NCBI RefSeq assembly: GCF_000819785.1
Contig: NZ_CDBK01000094.1
Span: 1-64,000, forward strand
DNA length: 64,000 bases
Direction of reading: 5' to 3'
Source of the DNA: Aeromonas caviae
GTDB lineage: Bacteria; Pseudomonadota; Gammaproteobacteria; Enterobacterales; Aeromonadaceae
A model generated the notes under the pieces. It did no database searches. It worked only from the letters and a program-made list of their open reading frames with translations, and was not told the DNA's origin. The position numbers and the translations under genes were made by a program. Of the stretch, positions 1 to 9,187 are shown piece by piece. Within the stretch, counting starts at the first letter, position 1. The number at the start of each line of letters is the position of its first letter.

Positions 1-3
1 GCG

Positions 4-19
4 CATAATGTATATTATG
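4..19. repeat. Small inverted repeat at the left edge
   Basis: Arms CATAAT and ATTATG flank a 4-base spacer, about 45 bases upstream of the lon-like gene's -10 box. In E. coli the neighbour at this place is the divergent matP, so this AT-rich element may belong to a divergent promoter that continues outside the window. That is inference only. Confidence 0.35.
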
Positions 20-41
20 TTAAATTGAATATCTTGGTATT

Positions 42-70
42 CTGTCACCCTCAACCGAACTGTGTATAAT
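42..70 (+). promoter_or_regulatory. Candidate sigma70 promoter of the Lon-like gene
   Basis: A perfect TATAAT lies at 65-70, with CTGTCA (4 of 6 to TTGACA) at 42-47 and a 17-base spacer. The predicted start point is near 77, about 30 bases before the GTG start codon. Confidence 0.6.
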
Positions 71-107
71 GGTGGCAATTGATCCTATCCCCGACCGGAT
101 GTCTTAA

Positions 108-2087
108 GTGGCTGAATTAACATCAGAACAATTAAAACCCGCTTTCTCGATTGAGCAGTTCCCCACACTTGGCGAACTCGACCCCATTCCGTTTGCCGCC
201 CTGCAACCCAGAGCGATTTCGGGTATCAAACGGCTGGCCAGTTTTGATGGTGACTGCCCGGTCATGATCCTCAACGGTTTCCCCGGTGCAGATTACGAGA
301 ATGTCTGCCAGACCCTGATTGCCTCTTCGAATGGCAAGGATGGCGACCTGTTCGATCTCTGTTATACCGAGAATCTCAACAACCCTTTCAAACCCATCTG
401 GCTGCGCCTGCAACCGGGCTCGGGTTTCGAGTTCTGCGAGATGGTCGGCGAGCTGCTCAAGCTGATGAGCCACCATCTCGACGCCGAGCGGCTGGTCACC
501 CGGATCATCCGCAAACAGAACAACGACCCCAAGATCGTGGATTTCCTCTCCGATCTGGCCGCCCATGTCGCCCAGGGCCTCGAGTTCCAGCACCCGGTGC
601 TCATCAACCTGCTGATCCATCATGAGGATCAGCAAGCCCCTGTCGTCTACGGCCGCGACCTGAACTGGGATACCTTGTTCGGCTCCATCAACTATCAGAC
701 GGAACAAGGCTCCGTCTACGCCAACCAGCACCTTTTGGAACCTGGTCTGCTGCGGGAAGCCAACGGTGGTTACCTGGTACTTCAGCTTGATGAGCTGCTG
801 GATCAGCCTCATCTCTGGTTCAAGCTCAAAAACGCCATGCAAAAAGGCGAGCTGGACTGGAATGCCTATCAGGAAGGCAAGACGCTGACGCCGTTCTTCA
901 CCCCGGAAGCGACCCCCATCCGGTTCAAGTTGATCCTGGTCGGTGACAGGCTGGACGTGGCGGAATTCCAGATGCTGGACAGGGACATGGCGGAGCGTAT
1001 CTTCCTGCGTGCCGATCTGGTCTCCGAAGTGAACATCGAGGAAGATCTCCCCGCCTTCCTGCAATATCTCGCCTGGCTGCGAGCGCGCTGGGCGCTGCTG
1101 GATTTCACCCCAGGTGCCCTCCTCGCCCTCTGTCGCCATGCCAGCCGCCTGTGTGACCACCAGGAGTGGCTATCCCTCTCCGAGGTACAGCTCGGCGCCA
1201 TCATGCGCATGGCCGACAGCTTGGCCCGCGAGCTGGAAGCGACCTGCGTCACTGACGAACATATCCTGCTCGCCCTGGAAGAGCAGGATTACCGCCTCAA
1301 CTATCTGGTGGAGCAATCGGATCAGGGTGTCATCGACGGCCAGATCCTGCTGCAGACCGACGGGGAAGAGGTTGGCCAGATCAACGGCCTTTCCGTCATC
1401 CAGGTGGCTGGCCATCCCTATGACTTCGGGGAGCCGGTACGCCTCACCGCGACCGTCCACCTCGGGGATGGCGATGTGGCTGACATCGAGCGCAAGGCGG
1501 AGCTCGCCGGTCACATTCACGCCAAGGCCATGATGATCATCCACGGCTACCTCTCCAACAAGTTCGGCGCAGAGAACCCCTCGCCGCTCTCGGCCAACCT
1601 GGTGTTCGAGCAGTCATACCACGAGATCGATGGTGACAGCGCCTCCCTGACCGGCCTGTGTGCCCTCCTCTCCGCCCTCGCCCGCCAGCCCATCTATCAG
1701 CACTTCGCCGTGACCGGTGCGGTCGACCAGTTCGGCAATGTGCAGGCCGTTGGCGGCGTGAACGAGAAGATTGAGGGCTTCTTCCGGGTGTGCAAGATCC
1801 ACGGTCTCACCGGCAAGCAAGGCATTCTGCTGCCAGGCACCAACGCCCAGCAGCTCAACCTCTCTGATGAAGTGATCGCGGCAGTAGAGGCCGGCCAGTT
1901 CCACATCCACCCGGTGGATCACGTGGAAGAGGCAATCGAGCTGCTCACCGGCTGCGTCGCTGGCGAACCGGACATGCCGGATACCCTGTTTGGTCGCATC
2001 CAGGAGAGACTGGACGAACTCAATGGCACGGCAACCAAGAGTGGCGGCCTGCTGCGCAGCCTGCTGGATCGGCTGCTTGGCCGTTAA
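108..2087 (+). CDS. Lon-type protease with degenerate ATPase domain (YcbZ/LonH family)
   Basis: This 659-residue protein has a C-terminal Lon-type serine-lysine protease domain. Ser511 lies in a DGDSAS motif and Lys554 in GGVNEKIEG; their spacing of 43 residues is the same as in E. coli Lon. The N-terminal AAA-like part (about residues 1-400) has no classical Walker A: the place where GxxGxGK[ST] is expected reads NGFPGADYENV. This is typical of the YcbZ group, whose members are annotated as Lon-related putative proteases of unclear substrate. The start is GTG with a weak ribosome binding site. The gene lies directly upstream of fabA, as in E. coli (ycbZ-fabA-rmf). Family assignment is firm; the physiological substrate is unknown. 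Confidence 0.9.
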   Translation: MAELTSEQLKPAFSIEQFPTLGELDPIPFAALQPRAISGIKRLASFDGDCPVMILNGFPGADYENVCQTLIASSNGKDGDLFDLCYTENLNNPFKPIWLRLQPGSGFEFCEMVGELLKLMSHHLDAERLVTRIIRKQNNDPKIVDFLSDLAAHVAQGLEFQHPVLINLLIHHEDQQAPVVYGRDLNWDTLFGSINYQTEQGSVYANQHLLEPGLLREANGGYLVLQLDELLDQPHLWFKLKNAMQKGELDWNAYQEGKTLTPFFTPEATPIRFKLILVGDRLDVAEFQMLDRDMAERIFLRADLVSEVNIEEDLPAFLQYLAWLRARWALLDFTPGALLALCRHASRLCDHQEWLSLSEVQLGAIMRMADSLARELEATCVTDEHILLALEEQDYRLNYLVEQSDQGVIDGQILLQTDGEEVGQINGLSVIQVAGHPYDFGEPVRLTATVHLGDGDVADIERKAELAGHIHAKAMMIIHGYLSNKFGAENPSPLSANLVFEQSYHEIDGDSASLTGLCALLSALARQPIYQHFAVTGAVDQFGNVQAVGGVNEKIEGFFRVCKIHGLTGKQGILLPGTNAQQLNLSDEVIAAVEAGQFHIHPVDHVEEAIELLTGCVAGEPDMPDTLFGRIQERLDELNGTATKSGGLLRSLLDRLLGR

Positions 2088-2092
2088 ATGAA

Positions 2093-2107
2093 GTGATCGG
2101 AGTTGTT
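2093..2107 (+). promoter_or_regulatory. FadR-type activator site upstream of fabA
   Basis: The sequence GTGATCGGAGTTGTT resembles, as I recall it, the FadR site of the E. coli fabA promoter (CTGATCGGACTTGTT). It lies 59 bases before the fabA start codon, directly abutting the FabR-like palindrome, in the same order as in E. coli. FadR activates fabA when long-chain acyl-CoA is scarce. Confidence 0.7.
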
Positions 2108-2108
2108 T

Positions 2109-2126
2109 AGCGAACATCTGTAAGCT
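2109..2126 (+). promoter_or_regulatory. FabR-type operator of fabA
   Basis: AGCGAACATCTGTAAGCT is an imperfect 18-base palindrome matching the FabR consensus AGCGTACA-NN-TGTACGCT at most positions. In E. coli FabR represses fabA and fabB in response to unsaturated acyl thioesters. Its position just downstream of the FadR-like site is the E. coli arrangement. Confidence 0.7.
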
Positions 2127-2165
2127 AAATTGGCCCGGCTTTGACCCATATGAAGGATAAACAGC

Positions 2166-2726
2166 GTGACCCTAGATAACGACACCACTGATCCCCGCCT
2201 CTCCCTGTGCGAACAAGGCAAAGAGTCCTTTACCCGTGAAGAGCTGCTTGCCTGCAGCCGTGGCGAATTATTTGGTGAAGGTAACAGCCAGCTGCCCGCC
2301 CCCAACATGCTGATGATGGATCGCATCGTCAAGATCAACGGCCATGGCGGCGAGCACGGCAAGGGTGAAATCCTGGCTGAACTCGATATCACGCCGGATC
2401 TCTGGTTCTTCGACTGCCACTTCCCCGGCGATCCCGTCATGCCCGGCTGCCTGGGCCTGGATGCCATGTGGCAACTGGTCGGCTTCTTCCTGGGCTGGAA
2501 AGGGGGTCCTGGCAAAGGACGTGCGCTGGGTGTCGGTGAAGTCAAGTTCACCGGCCAGATCCTGCCGACGGCCAAGAAGGTCACCTACAAAATCACCTTC
2601 AAGCGCGTCATCAACCGCAAACTGGTCATGGGCATTGCTGATGGCGTCGTGGAAGTGGATGGTCGCCCCATCTACAGCGCCACCGATCTGAAAGTGGGCC
2701 TGTTCAAAGACACCACCGCATTCTGA
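2166..2726 (+). CDS. fabA: 3-hydroxydecanoyl-ACP dehydratase/isomerase FabA
   Basis: FabA introduces the double bond in anaerobic-type unsaturated fatty acid synthesis, dehydrating 3-hydroxydecanoyl-ACP and isomerising the product to cis-3-decenoyl-ACP. The hot-dog fold signature is clear: [11 protein letters not shown], then [20 protein letters not shown] with the catalytic His and Asp, and a C-terminal DLKVGLF close to that of E. coli. The protein is 186 residues against 172 in E. coli because of an N-terminal extension of about 14. The GTG start at 2166 has AAGGA 8 bases upstream and no better internal start is visible. FadR-like and FabR-like sites precede the gene and an intrinsic terminator follows it. 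Confidence 0.97.
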   Translation: MTLDNDTTDPRLSLCEQGKESFTREELLACSRGELFGEGNSQLPAPNMLMMDRIVKINGHGGEHGKGEILAELDITPDLWFFDCHFPGDPVMPGCLGLDAMWQLVGFFLGWKGGPGKGRALGVGEVKFTGQILPTAKKVTYKITFKRVINRKLVMGIADGVVEVDGRPIYSATDLKVGLFKDTTAF

Positions 2727-2755
2727 TCCTGCTCCTGGGTGAGCAGAGACAACGT

Positions 2756-2785
2756 AAAGGGGCCACGATGGCCCCTTTCCTTTTG
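2756..2785 (+). terminator. Terminator between fabA and rmf
   Basis: Arms AAAGGGGCC and GGCCCCTTT form a stem with a short loop, followed by CCTTTTG. It sits between the convergent fabA and rmf genes and can serve both strands. Confidence 0.8.
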
Positions 2786-2806
2786 TAATGAGTGATGAAG
2801 TATCGG

Positions 2807-2983
2807 TTACTTCATGAAGAGGCCTGAGCCTCGCCCTTCCATGGCATCGCGCCAACCACCAAGCCAATGGCCCCTGGCATCCAGGCACTGGTACGGACAC
2901 GCTTCTTTCTGTTTGCCGACTACGCCAGCCTGATAACCACGAGCGCGAGCTCTCTCCAGACGGTCCCGTTTCTGTCTCTTCAT
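2807..2983 (-). CDS. rmf: Ribosome modulation factor
   Basis: This 58-residue basic protein begins MKRQKRDRLERARARGYQAG and contains CPYQ and HWLGGWRDAME, near-identical to E. coli RMF. RMF binds 70S ribosomes in stationary phase or slow growth and promotes hibernating 100S dimers. A second in-frame ATG lies immediately upstream (2984-2986), so the product may carry one extra Met; an AGAGGG motif lies 6 bases before the upstream ATG and 9 before the downstream one. The gene follows fabA in convergent orientation, as in E. coli. Confidence is high from the sequence alone. Confidence 0.95.
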   Translation of the reverse strand: MKRQKRDRLERARARGYQAGVVGKQKEACPYQCLDARGHWLGGWRDAMEGRGSGLFMK

Positions 2984-3007
2984 CATCTACGACCCTCTTC
3001 GTGGAAC

Positions 3008-3037
3008 AAAAAAAGCGACCAGTTTTTCACCGGTCGC
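3008..3037 (-). terminator. Terminator downstream of the DUF3466 gene
   Basis: On the minus strand GCGACC and GGTCGC pair around an 11-base loop and are followed by seven T residues. It lies about 105 bases after the DUF3466 stop codon and would separate that operon from rmf. Confidence 0.7.
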
Positions 3038-3143
3038 CTTCATCTTTACCCCAGGGGGGAGGCAGGGTCAAACAAAAAATTCCATGCTATTCAGGGGTTG
3101 TGACACAAGATACTGAACTGCATTAATTTTTGATGACACTTAT

Positions 3144-4793
3144 TTATCGCTGATAGCGACGCAGCCAGGCAAAGGGCAGCGCCAGCAGAGTCAACCAGAA
3201 CAGGCTGCCACCACCGCCCTCGCCACCATCCTGACCGGTCTGGTTGTTGACCGGCGCATTGCTGACCACATAGCTGGCCGGGGCATTGCCCTGATAATCC
3301 GCCACGGCCGGCGTCAGTTTGACGGCGACCACGGTGGCGTTGGCGCGTTTGTTGAGGTCGCTCTCGCTGTCATAGCGATACGCCGTCGCGGCAATGGTGC
3401 CGTCGCTGCTGATGCCGCTGGCATAAGCGATGTGATAGTACTTGCCGTTCTGGGCACACTGCTTGTTGCCGGCGTCATCCTTGCCACAGATGAGATCGTT
3501 CAGATACCAGCTGTTGGCCGGGGCAGCCGCGTTCAGCAGGAAGGCTTCCTGCATGCGGTTGGTGCCATTGACCACCGGTTGGGTCTGATGGCGGGAGTCG
3601 CGCCAGCCAACCACCATGTTGTGCTCGTTGATGGCGGCCGCTTCCGAGCCTGCCCCCGAGACCGGCTTGTCCTGGAGAGGAAGGCTGGCCGCCGTACCCG
3701 GCTTGCTCAGGTTGAACAGGAACATCTCCACCGGGCGGTTCTGGCCCTTGTTGATGCGATAGCGCTGGTTGCCGATCACGTAGCCGTTGTCGTTGACGGC
3801 CACGGCCCAGCTGTGTTGCAGCTTGGCATCGTCCTTGCCAGGCTCGCCATCCGGCAGCGGGATGATCTTGGTGGTGCCCACGGTGCCGGCAGCCGTATCC
3901 AGGGTCCAGTAGCTGGCGAGGTTGCGACCATCCAGATCACCGGTGCCCACCTCGCCGGTAGAGCTGTAGCCCACGCCGTAGAGGGTGCCGTTGTACTTGG
4001 CCACGCCCAGTGCAGAGGCAGTTTGCAGCACCTCGTCACGCTGATGACCATAGGTGCCGGCCTGCATCAGCTTGTTGAACCCGCCCGAGCTGTTGAGCAG
4101 CCAGAAGCTCGCCTGGGTATCGACCCCGGGGCAGTAGCGGAAGTCACCGTACTGGCTGTCATTGCCCGTCTCGAAACACCACTTGTAGAAGTCACCGCCC
4201 ACCTTGTGGCGATACTTGTCGCTGGCCGCGGTACCGGTCACCAGATACTGACCGTTGTCCAGCTTCTTGATGGAGGTGGGTACGCTCAGGCCGTGGGTGC
4301 TGGCCGCATCCTTGAGCTCGACCGGGTTGCCGTCATTGACCACGGCAAAGGCGGTGCGCAGCTTGCCATTCATCTTGTAACCGACCCGATCCTCCGGGAC
4401 ATCCCCGAGGGCCGTCACCAGGCCATCGACCTCGGAGCTGGTCACGTAGCCCAGGTTGCTGCGTTGATCCACCTTGTCCAGGAAGTCGCGACGCCACTGG
4501 TAGGCAAAGCCCGAGTTGTCGCTCCAGAAGGAGTTGCAGACCGAGTTGGAGAGCATGCAACCCTGCTCGAAACGGAAACGATCGACCAGGAAGTCGGCAA
4601 ACCGCACGGTGGAGAAGTATTCCGCCATGTTGTTCTTGGTGTTGAGCCCGATGAGGCCGTTGGCATCGCCGCTGATCCCGCTGGCATAGCCTTTGACTTC
4701 GTCATCGACGATGGTGAAAAAGGAGCTTTGTGCCGCCTGCGCGTTGAGGCTGGCGCCGACCAGGATGGCCAGCATGGATAATTGCTTTTTCAT
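3144..4793 (-). CDS. DUF3466 family protein with GlyGly-CTERM anchor
   Basis: This is a 549-residue exported protein. Residues 1-20 form a signal peptide ending in NAQA. The body resembles the DUF3466 family of Vibrio, Shewanella and Aeromonas, with several GD/GxAxxINEHN-like repeat units, as in HAF/extracellular repeat proteins. The last 25 residues are diagnostic: a glycine-rich stretch (GGEGGGG), a hydrophobic segment and the basic end LRRYQR, the GlyGly-CTERM sorting signal recognised by rhombosortase. Proteins with this tail are expected to be cleaved and delivered to the cell surface, usually with type II secretion. The start ATG lies 8 bases after the uup stop, so the two genes are probably co-transcribed. 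The function is not known. Confidence 0.88.
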   Translation of the reverse strand: MKKQLSMLAILVGASLNAQAAQSSFFTIVDDEVKGYASGISGDANGLIGLNTKNNMAEYFSTVRFADFLVDRFRFEQGCMLSNSVCNSFWSDNSGFAYQWRRDFLDKVDQRSNLGYVTSSEVDGLVTALGDVPEDRVGYKMNGKLRTAFAVVNDGNPVELKDAASTHGLSVPTSIKKLDNGQYLVTGTAASDKYRHKVGGDFYKWCFETGNDSQYGDFRYCPGVDTQASFWLLNSSGGFNKLMQAGTYGHQRDEVLQTASALGVAKYNGTLYGVGYSSTGEVGTGDLDGRNLASYWTLDTAAGTVGTTKIIPLPDGEPGKDDAKLQHSWAVAVNDNGYVIGNQRYRINKGQNRPVEMFLFNLSKPGTAASLPLQDKPVSGAGSEAAAINEHNMVVGWRDSRHQTQPVVNGTNRMQEAFLLNAAAPANSWYLNDLICGKDDAGNKQCAQNGKYYHIAYASGISSDGTIAATAYRYDSESDLNKRANATVVAVKLTPAVADYQGNAPASYVVSNAPVNNQTGQDGGEGGGGSLFWLTLLALPFAWLRRYQR

Positions 4794-4801
4794 CTACTTC
4801 C

Positions 4802-6712
4802 TTAGTCTTGATGTTTCAACGCTTCCAACTCCTCCCAACGGGAGAAGGCGTGTTCCAATGCGGCCTCTGCCGCATTCAATGCATCCAGTTTGGGCTGGGT
4901 CTGCTCTGCTGGCAGGGAGAAGAAACCGGGGTGGTTAATCTCGGCCTGCAGGGCATCGAGTTCCATTTCCAACTGTTCCAGCCGGGCTGGCAGATTATCC
5001 AGCTCCAGTTGCAACTTGTAAGAGAGTTTTCGTGTTTTTTTCGCAGGCTCCGCTGCCGATGCGACAGGCTCTGCCACCTTGACCGGGGCCGGCTTGGCCG
5101 TCTGTTGGGCGGCCTGCAGGGCTCGTGTAGCCATCATGTCGGCGTAGCCCCCGACATAATCGCTGATCCGTCCATCCCCTTCAAACAGCCAGCAGCCGGT
5201 CACGGTATTGTCGATGAAACGGCGATCGTGGCTGACCAGCAGCAGGGTGCCCGGGTAATCGGTGAGCAGCTCTTCCAAAAGTTCCAGCGTTTCGACATCC
5301 AGGTCGTTGGTTGGTTCATCCAGAATCAACAAGTTACTGGGTTTGAGGAAGAGTTTGGCCAACAGTAGACGGTTTTTCTCGCCCCCTGACAAGGCCTTGA
5401 CCGGGGTGCGCGCCCGCTTGGGCTCGAACAGGAAGTCCTGCAGATAGCCGAGGATGTGACGGGAGCGGCCGCGAACCATCACCTCCTGCTTGCCCTCCCC
5501 CACGTTGTCCACCACCGTCTTCTCGGGGTCGAGCTGCTCACGGTATTGATCGAAGTAAGCTACTTCCAGGTTGGTCCCCTGGCGCACCGAGCCACGGCTC
5601 GCCTCGAGCTGGCCCATCAGCAGCTTGATCAGGGTCGACTTGCCGCAGCCGTTGGGGCCAACCAGAGCAATCTTGTCCCCGCGCAGCACCTGCAGATCTA
5701 GTCCCTGGAACAGGGTGCGATCACCAAAGTCCAGCCCCAGCCCCTCGGTCTCGAACACCAGCTTGCCGGAGCGGCCCGCCTCGTCCAGTTGCAGCTTGGC
5801 CTTGCCCTGCAGTTCCCGGCGCTGGGTGCGCTCCATGCGCATCGCCTTGAGGGCCCGCACCCGTCCCTCGTTGCGGGTACGACGCGCCTTGATCCCCTGG
5901 CGCACCCACACCTCTTCCTGGGCCAGCTTGCGGTCGAACTCGGCGTTTTTCAGCTCCTCGACCCGCAGCCACTCCTCCTTGCCTTGCAGATATTCGTCAT
6001 AGTTGCCGGGCCAGGAGGTGATCACGCCGCGATCGAGATCGATGATCCGGGTCGCCAGCTTGTGGATGAACTCCCGGTCGTGGGAGATGAAGACGATGGC
6101 GCCGCGAAAGTCCTTGAGGAACTCTTCCAGCCAGTTGATGGCATCGATGTCCAGGTGGTTGGTCGGCTCGTCCAGCAGCAACAGATCCGGATCACACGCC
6201 AGGGCGCGGGCCAGAGCCACCTTGCGCAGCCAGCCGCCAGACAGACTGTCGAGCGTCACATCAGGGTCGAGATCAAGCAGGGTCAGCACCTGATTGATGC
6301 GGGTCTCGTACTGCCAGCCGTTCTGATAGTCGAGCTGCTCCTGCAACTGGCTCATGGTGCGAATGTTGGCATCGGAAGGGTCGTGCGCCAGGGCGTGGGA
6401 GACATGGTGGTACTGCTTGAGCAGCTCCCCTACCCCGGCCAGCCCTTCTGCGGCGTAATCGAACACGGTGATCTCGCTCGAGGCGGGCGGATCCTGCTCG
6501 AGGCGGGTCACTTTCAAATCTTGTTGCAACACCAGACGGCCGTCGTCCAGCGGCAGTTCGCTGGCAATCACCTTCATCAGGGTAGACTTGCCCGCCCCGT
6601 TGCGCCCCACCAGGCAGAGGCGCTCGCCCCGCTCTATGGTGAGCTCGGCATGGTCGAGCAGCGGAAAATCACTGAACGACAGGGACGCGCCGTGCAATGT
6701 CAAAAGAGCCAT
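4802..6712 (-). CDS. uup: ABC-F ATPase Uup
   Basis: Uup is a soluble ABC-F protein of 636 residues with two nucleotide-binding domains and no membrane segment. The first domain has [14 protein letters not shown] and LLLDEPTNHLD; the second has GPNGCGKST, LSGGEKNR and LILDEPTNDLD. A C-terminal coiled-coil extension (about residues 560-636, rich in Leu, Glu and Ala) is typical of Uup and binds nucleic acid. Family members act on ribosomes, and in E. coli Uup affects precise excision of transposons and the handling of branched DNA. The gene precedes the DUF3466 gene on the same strand with an 8-base gap. Confidence 0.95.
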   Translation of the reverse strand: MALLTLHGASLSFSDFPLLDHAELTIERGERLCLVGRNGAGKSTLMKVIASELPLDDGRLVLQQDLKVTRLEQDPPASSEITVFDYAAEGLAGVGELLKQYHHVSHALAHDPSDANIRTMSQLQEQLDYQNGWQYETRINQVLTLLDLDPDVTLDSLSGGWLRKVALARALACDPDLLLLDEPTNHLDIDAINWLEEFLKDFRGAIVFISHDREFIHKLATRIIDLDRGVITSWPGNYDEYLQGKEEWLRVEELKNAEFDRKLAQEEVWVRQGIKARRTRNEGRVRALKAMRMERTQRRELQGKAKLQLDEAGRSGKLVFETEGLGLDFGDRTLFQGLDLQVLRGDKIALVGPNGCGKSTLIKLLMGQLEASRGSVRQGTNLEVAYFDQYREQLDPEKTVVDNVGEGKQEVMVRGRSRHILGYLQDFLFEPKRARTPVKALSGGEKNRLLLAKLFLKPSNLLILDEPTNDLDVETLELLEELLTDYPGTLLLVSHDRRFIDNTVTGCWLFEGDGRISDYVGGYADMMATRALQAAQQTAKPAPVKVAEPVASAAEPAKKTRKLSYKLQLELDNLPARLEQLEMELDALQAEINHPGFFSLPAEQTQPKLDALNAAEAALEHAFSRWEELEALKHQD

Positions 6713-6732
6713 GTTTGTTCCTTGTTGCTTAT

Positions 6733-6770
6733 GAAAAAACGGGCGGCAGCGTGAATCTGCCCCCGTTTTG
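6733..6770 (-). terminator. Terminator between the glutaredoxin-like gene and uup
   Basis: AAAACGGG pairs with CCCGTTTT and GGCAG with CTGCC, with one bulged base and a 7-base loop. On the minus strand the stem ends in six T residues. It should end the rlmKL-glutaredoxin transcript before uup. Confidence 0.8.
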
Positions 6771-6784
6771 TCGTCAAATCCTGC

Positions 6785-7012
6785 TCACCCCTGTGCCAGC
6801 CAGCCTTGCAGCTCCCTCAGGGTGAAGGGCCAGCCCAGCTCCCGGCCGGCACTGTCTTGCAGCACCGGGATGCGCACCCGGTAAGCCTCGAGCCAGGCCT
6901 CCTCCTCCAGGATGTCGCAGCGGCGGGTCTGCGCGGCCATCCCGGCCTGTTCCACCAGCGCCCACGCCTGTTCGCACAGGTGGCAGCCGTCGGTGTGAAA
7001 CAGGGTCAGCAT
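6785..7012 (-). CDS. Glutaredoxin-like thioredoxin-fold protein (DUF836 type)
   Basis: A 75-residue protein beginning LTLFHTDGCHLCEQAW, with a CxxC redox motif at residues 10-13 and a cis-Pro region RIPVLQD, both hallmarks of the small glutaredoxin-like DUF836 family. It is presumably a cytosolic thiol-disulfide exchange protein, but its partner is unknown. Its ATG overlaps the rlmKL stop codon by one base (TGATG), so it is almost certainly translated from the same mRNA. A terminator follows it. Confidence 0.85.
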   Translation of the reverse strand: MLTLFHTDGCHLCEQAWALVEQAGMAAQTRRCDILEEEAWLEAYRVRIPVLQDSAGRELGWPFTLRELQGWLAQG

Positions 7013-9147
7013 CAGCCTTGTGCCTCGGCGTGGGTGATGATCCAGCAGTTGTGGATATGCTGGTTGCGCTCGAAGTCCTTGGGCCGGGTCTTGTTCGTGA
7101 TGTTCTGCGCCTTGAGACCGATGGCGTCAAGGCCGGCCAAGTCCATCTTGAAGTGGCGCTTGTTGTTGGAGAAGACCAGGGTGCCGTCCGCCGCGAGCAG
7201 GCGCTTGAGGTGCTGCATCAACAGCAGGTGATCCCGCTGCACGTCGAAGCTCTCGTCCATCCGCTTGGAGTTGGAGAAGGTGGGCGGATCGATGAAGATG
7301 AGGTCGTACTGCTCGTCGGCTTCCGACAACCACTTCAGGCAGTCCGCCTGCACGAACTTGTGCTCACGGCCCACCAGCGAGTTGAGGCGCATGTTGTCCT
7401 GGGCCCAGTTGAGGTAGGTGCGCGACATGTCCACCGTGGTGGTTTCGCGGGCGCCGCCGAGCCCCGCGTGCACGGTGGCACTGCCGGTGTAGGCAAAGAG
7501 GTTCAGGAAGCGCTTGCCCCGAGCCATCTGGCCCAACATGCGGCGGGTCTGACGGTGGTCGAGGAAGAGGCCGGTGTCCAGATAGTCGTAGAGGTTGACC
7601 CAGAGGCGTGCACCGTACTCCTGCACCTCCATCCGGTGCTGCTCTTCGGAAAGCTTCTGGTACTGCTGTTTGCCTTCCTGGCGCTCGCGCACCTTCAGGA
7701 TCACCTTCTCGCCGTCCATGCCAGTTACCTTGATGGCGGCCTGCACCATGTCCAGCAGACGCTGGCGGGTCTTCTGGGCGGGGATGTCCTTGGGCGCAGC
7801 GTACTCCTGTACCACCAGATAATCCTGATAGCGGTCGATGGCGGCGTTGTATTCCGGCAAGTCCGCGTCATAGAGGCGGTAACAATCGAGGTTCTCCTTG
7901 CTCGCCCATTTCTCGAGGGTCTTCAGATTCTTGCGCAGACGGTTGGCAAAGTCCTGGGCCACCTCTTTCTGGGAAGCGACGGCATCGAGGGCGATCTGGT
8001 AGTTGCGCAGTTGACACTCGAGGGCGCCGTTGAACAGGCGATACTGCTTGTCGGCACGCAGGCGCAGGCAGCTCAGGAGTTCGGGAGAAGCGGAGAGAAT
8101 GGTGACCTTCCACCCCTGGAAGCCGCGGCGCAGGGCATCGCCAAGGGCCTGATGCACTTCCAGCAACGCCGGGAACTCCCCAAGACGCTCGCCATAGGGC
8201 GGGTTGGAGATAAGCATGCCGACCTGACGGCTCTCCCCTTCCACAGCCGGCATCGGCAGCGGGTTTTCCAGCTTGGTGACATCGGCCTGCTTGAAGGTGA
8301 TGAGATGGGCCACGCCGGCGGCTTTGGCGTTGTCACGGGCCTTCATCAGGACCCGGGTATCCGCATCGCAACCGAACAGTTTCACCTCGCAGCGCTGCAT
8401 GCCGCGCTTGGCACGCACCTGGGCTTCCATCATCAGACTCTGCCACAGTTCACCATCGTGTTGCAGCCAGCGATCGAAACCGAAGCGTTCGCGGCGCAGG
8501 GCCGGCGCCATGTCGGCAGCGATGAAGGCCGCTTCAATCAGCAGGGTGCCGGAGCCGCACATGGGGTCCATCATGGGCTCGCCGGCCCAGCCGCTGCGGG
8601 CGATCATGGCCGCAGCCAGGTTCTCTTTGAGGGGCGCCTCGCCGGTGCCCTGGCGATAGAAGCGCTGGTGCAGCGCCGGGCCTGACAAGTCCAGCGTGAT
8701 ATTGGCCTTGCCTTTGCCAAGGTGCGCCATGATGCGAATGTCCGGGGACTTCTTGTCCACATCCGGGCGCACGTGACCGCGCTTGGTGAAGCGATCGACG
8801 ATGGCGTCCTTGATCTTCAGGGCACCGTACTGGGTATTGCGAATGGAGGCGTTGGTACCGGTAAAGTCCACCGCGATGGTGGCGGTACCGGAGAAGTGAT
8901 CTTCCCAGGGAATGGTATGGGCCCCGAGGTAGAGGTCCAGATCGTCGTTCATCTGGAACTCGGAGAGCACCAGCACGATACGGGAGGCAAAGCGGCTCCA
9001 CAGACAGGCCTTGTAGCCGATGGCCAGTTCGCCCTTGAAGTGGACGCCGGCCACGGTCTCACGGACCTGCTCCGCACCCAGATTGGTCAGCTCGACGGCC
9101 AGCAGGTTTTCCAGCCCTTTGGGGCAGGTTGCAAAAAATTCTTTCAT
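7012..9147 (-). CDS. rlmL: Bifunctional 23S rRNA methyltransferase RlmKL
   Basis: This 711-residue fusion carries a THUMP domain (about residues 45-155), an N-terminal methyltransferase (motif [10 protein letters not shown]) that makes m2G2445, and a C-terminal methyltransferase (motif [12 protein letters not shown]) that makes m7G2069 of 23S rRNA. E. coli RlmKL has 702 residues. I chose the ATG at 9147 ([16 protein letters not shown]) because E. coli begins equivalently (MNSLFASTARGLEELL). The further upstream ATG at 9181-9183 lies within a TATAATG promoter-like element and is unlikely to be translated. The gene overlaps the following glutaredoxin-like gene by one base. Confidence 0.95.
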   Translation of the reverse strand: MKEFFATCPKGLENLLAVELTNLGAEQVRETVAGVHFKGELAIGYKACLWSRFASRIVLVLSEFQMNDDLDLYLGAHTIPWEDHFSGTATIAVDFTGTNASIRNTQYGALKIKDAIVDRFTKRGHVRPDVDKKSPDIRIMAHLGKGKANITLDLSGPALHQRFYRQGTGEAPLKENLAAAMIARSGWAGEPMMDPMCGSGTLLIEAAFIAADMAPALRRERFGFDRWLQHDGELWQSLMMEAQVRAKRGMQRCEVKLFGCDADTRVLMKARDNAKAAGVAHLITFKQADVTKLENPLPMPAVEGESRQVGMLISNPPYGERLGEFPALLEVHQALGDALRRGFQGWKVTILSASPELLSCLRLRADKQYRLFNGALECQLRNYQIALDAVASQKEVAQDFANRLRKNLKTLEKWASKENLDCYRLYDADLPEYNAAIDRYQDYLVVQEYAAPKDIPAQKTRQRLLDMVQAAIKVTGMDGEKVILKVRERQEGKQQYQKLSEEQHRMEVQEYGARLWVNLYDYLDTGLFLDHRQTRRMLGQMARGKRFLNLFAYTGSATVHAGLGGARETTTVDMSRTYLNWAQDNMRLNSLVGREHKFVQADCLKWLSEADEQYDLIFIDPPTFSNSKRMDESFDVQRDHLLLMQHLKRLLAADGTLVFSNNKRHFKMDLAGLDAIGLKAQNITNKTRPKDFERNQHIHNCWIITHAEAQG

Positions 9148-9181
9148 CACGCTCACGGGGATGCCATAAAAATAGTGCCGC

Positions 9182-9187
9182 ATTATA
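9182..9187 (-). promoter_or_regulatory. Candidate -10 box of rlmKL
   Basis: A perfect TATAAT on the minus strand lies 35 bases upstream of the chosen rlmKL start. No convincing -35 box is visible at 16-18 bases. Confidence 0.4.

Noticed and set aside
9181-9183. rlmKL starting at this upstream ATG
   Set aside because: The ATG is part of a TATAATG promoter-like element and the extra 12 residues do not match the family N-terminus.
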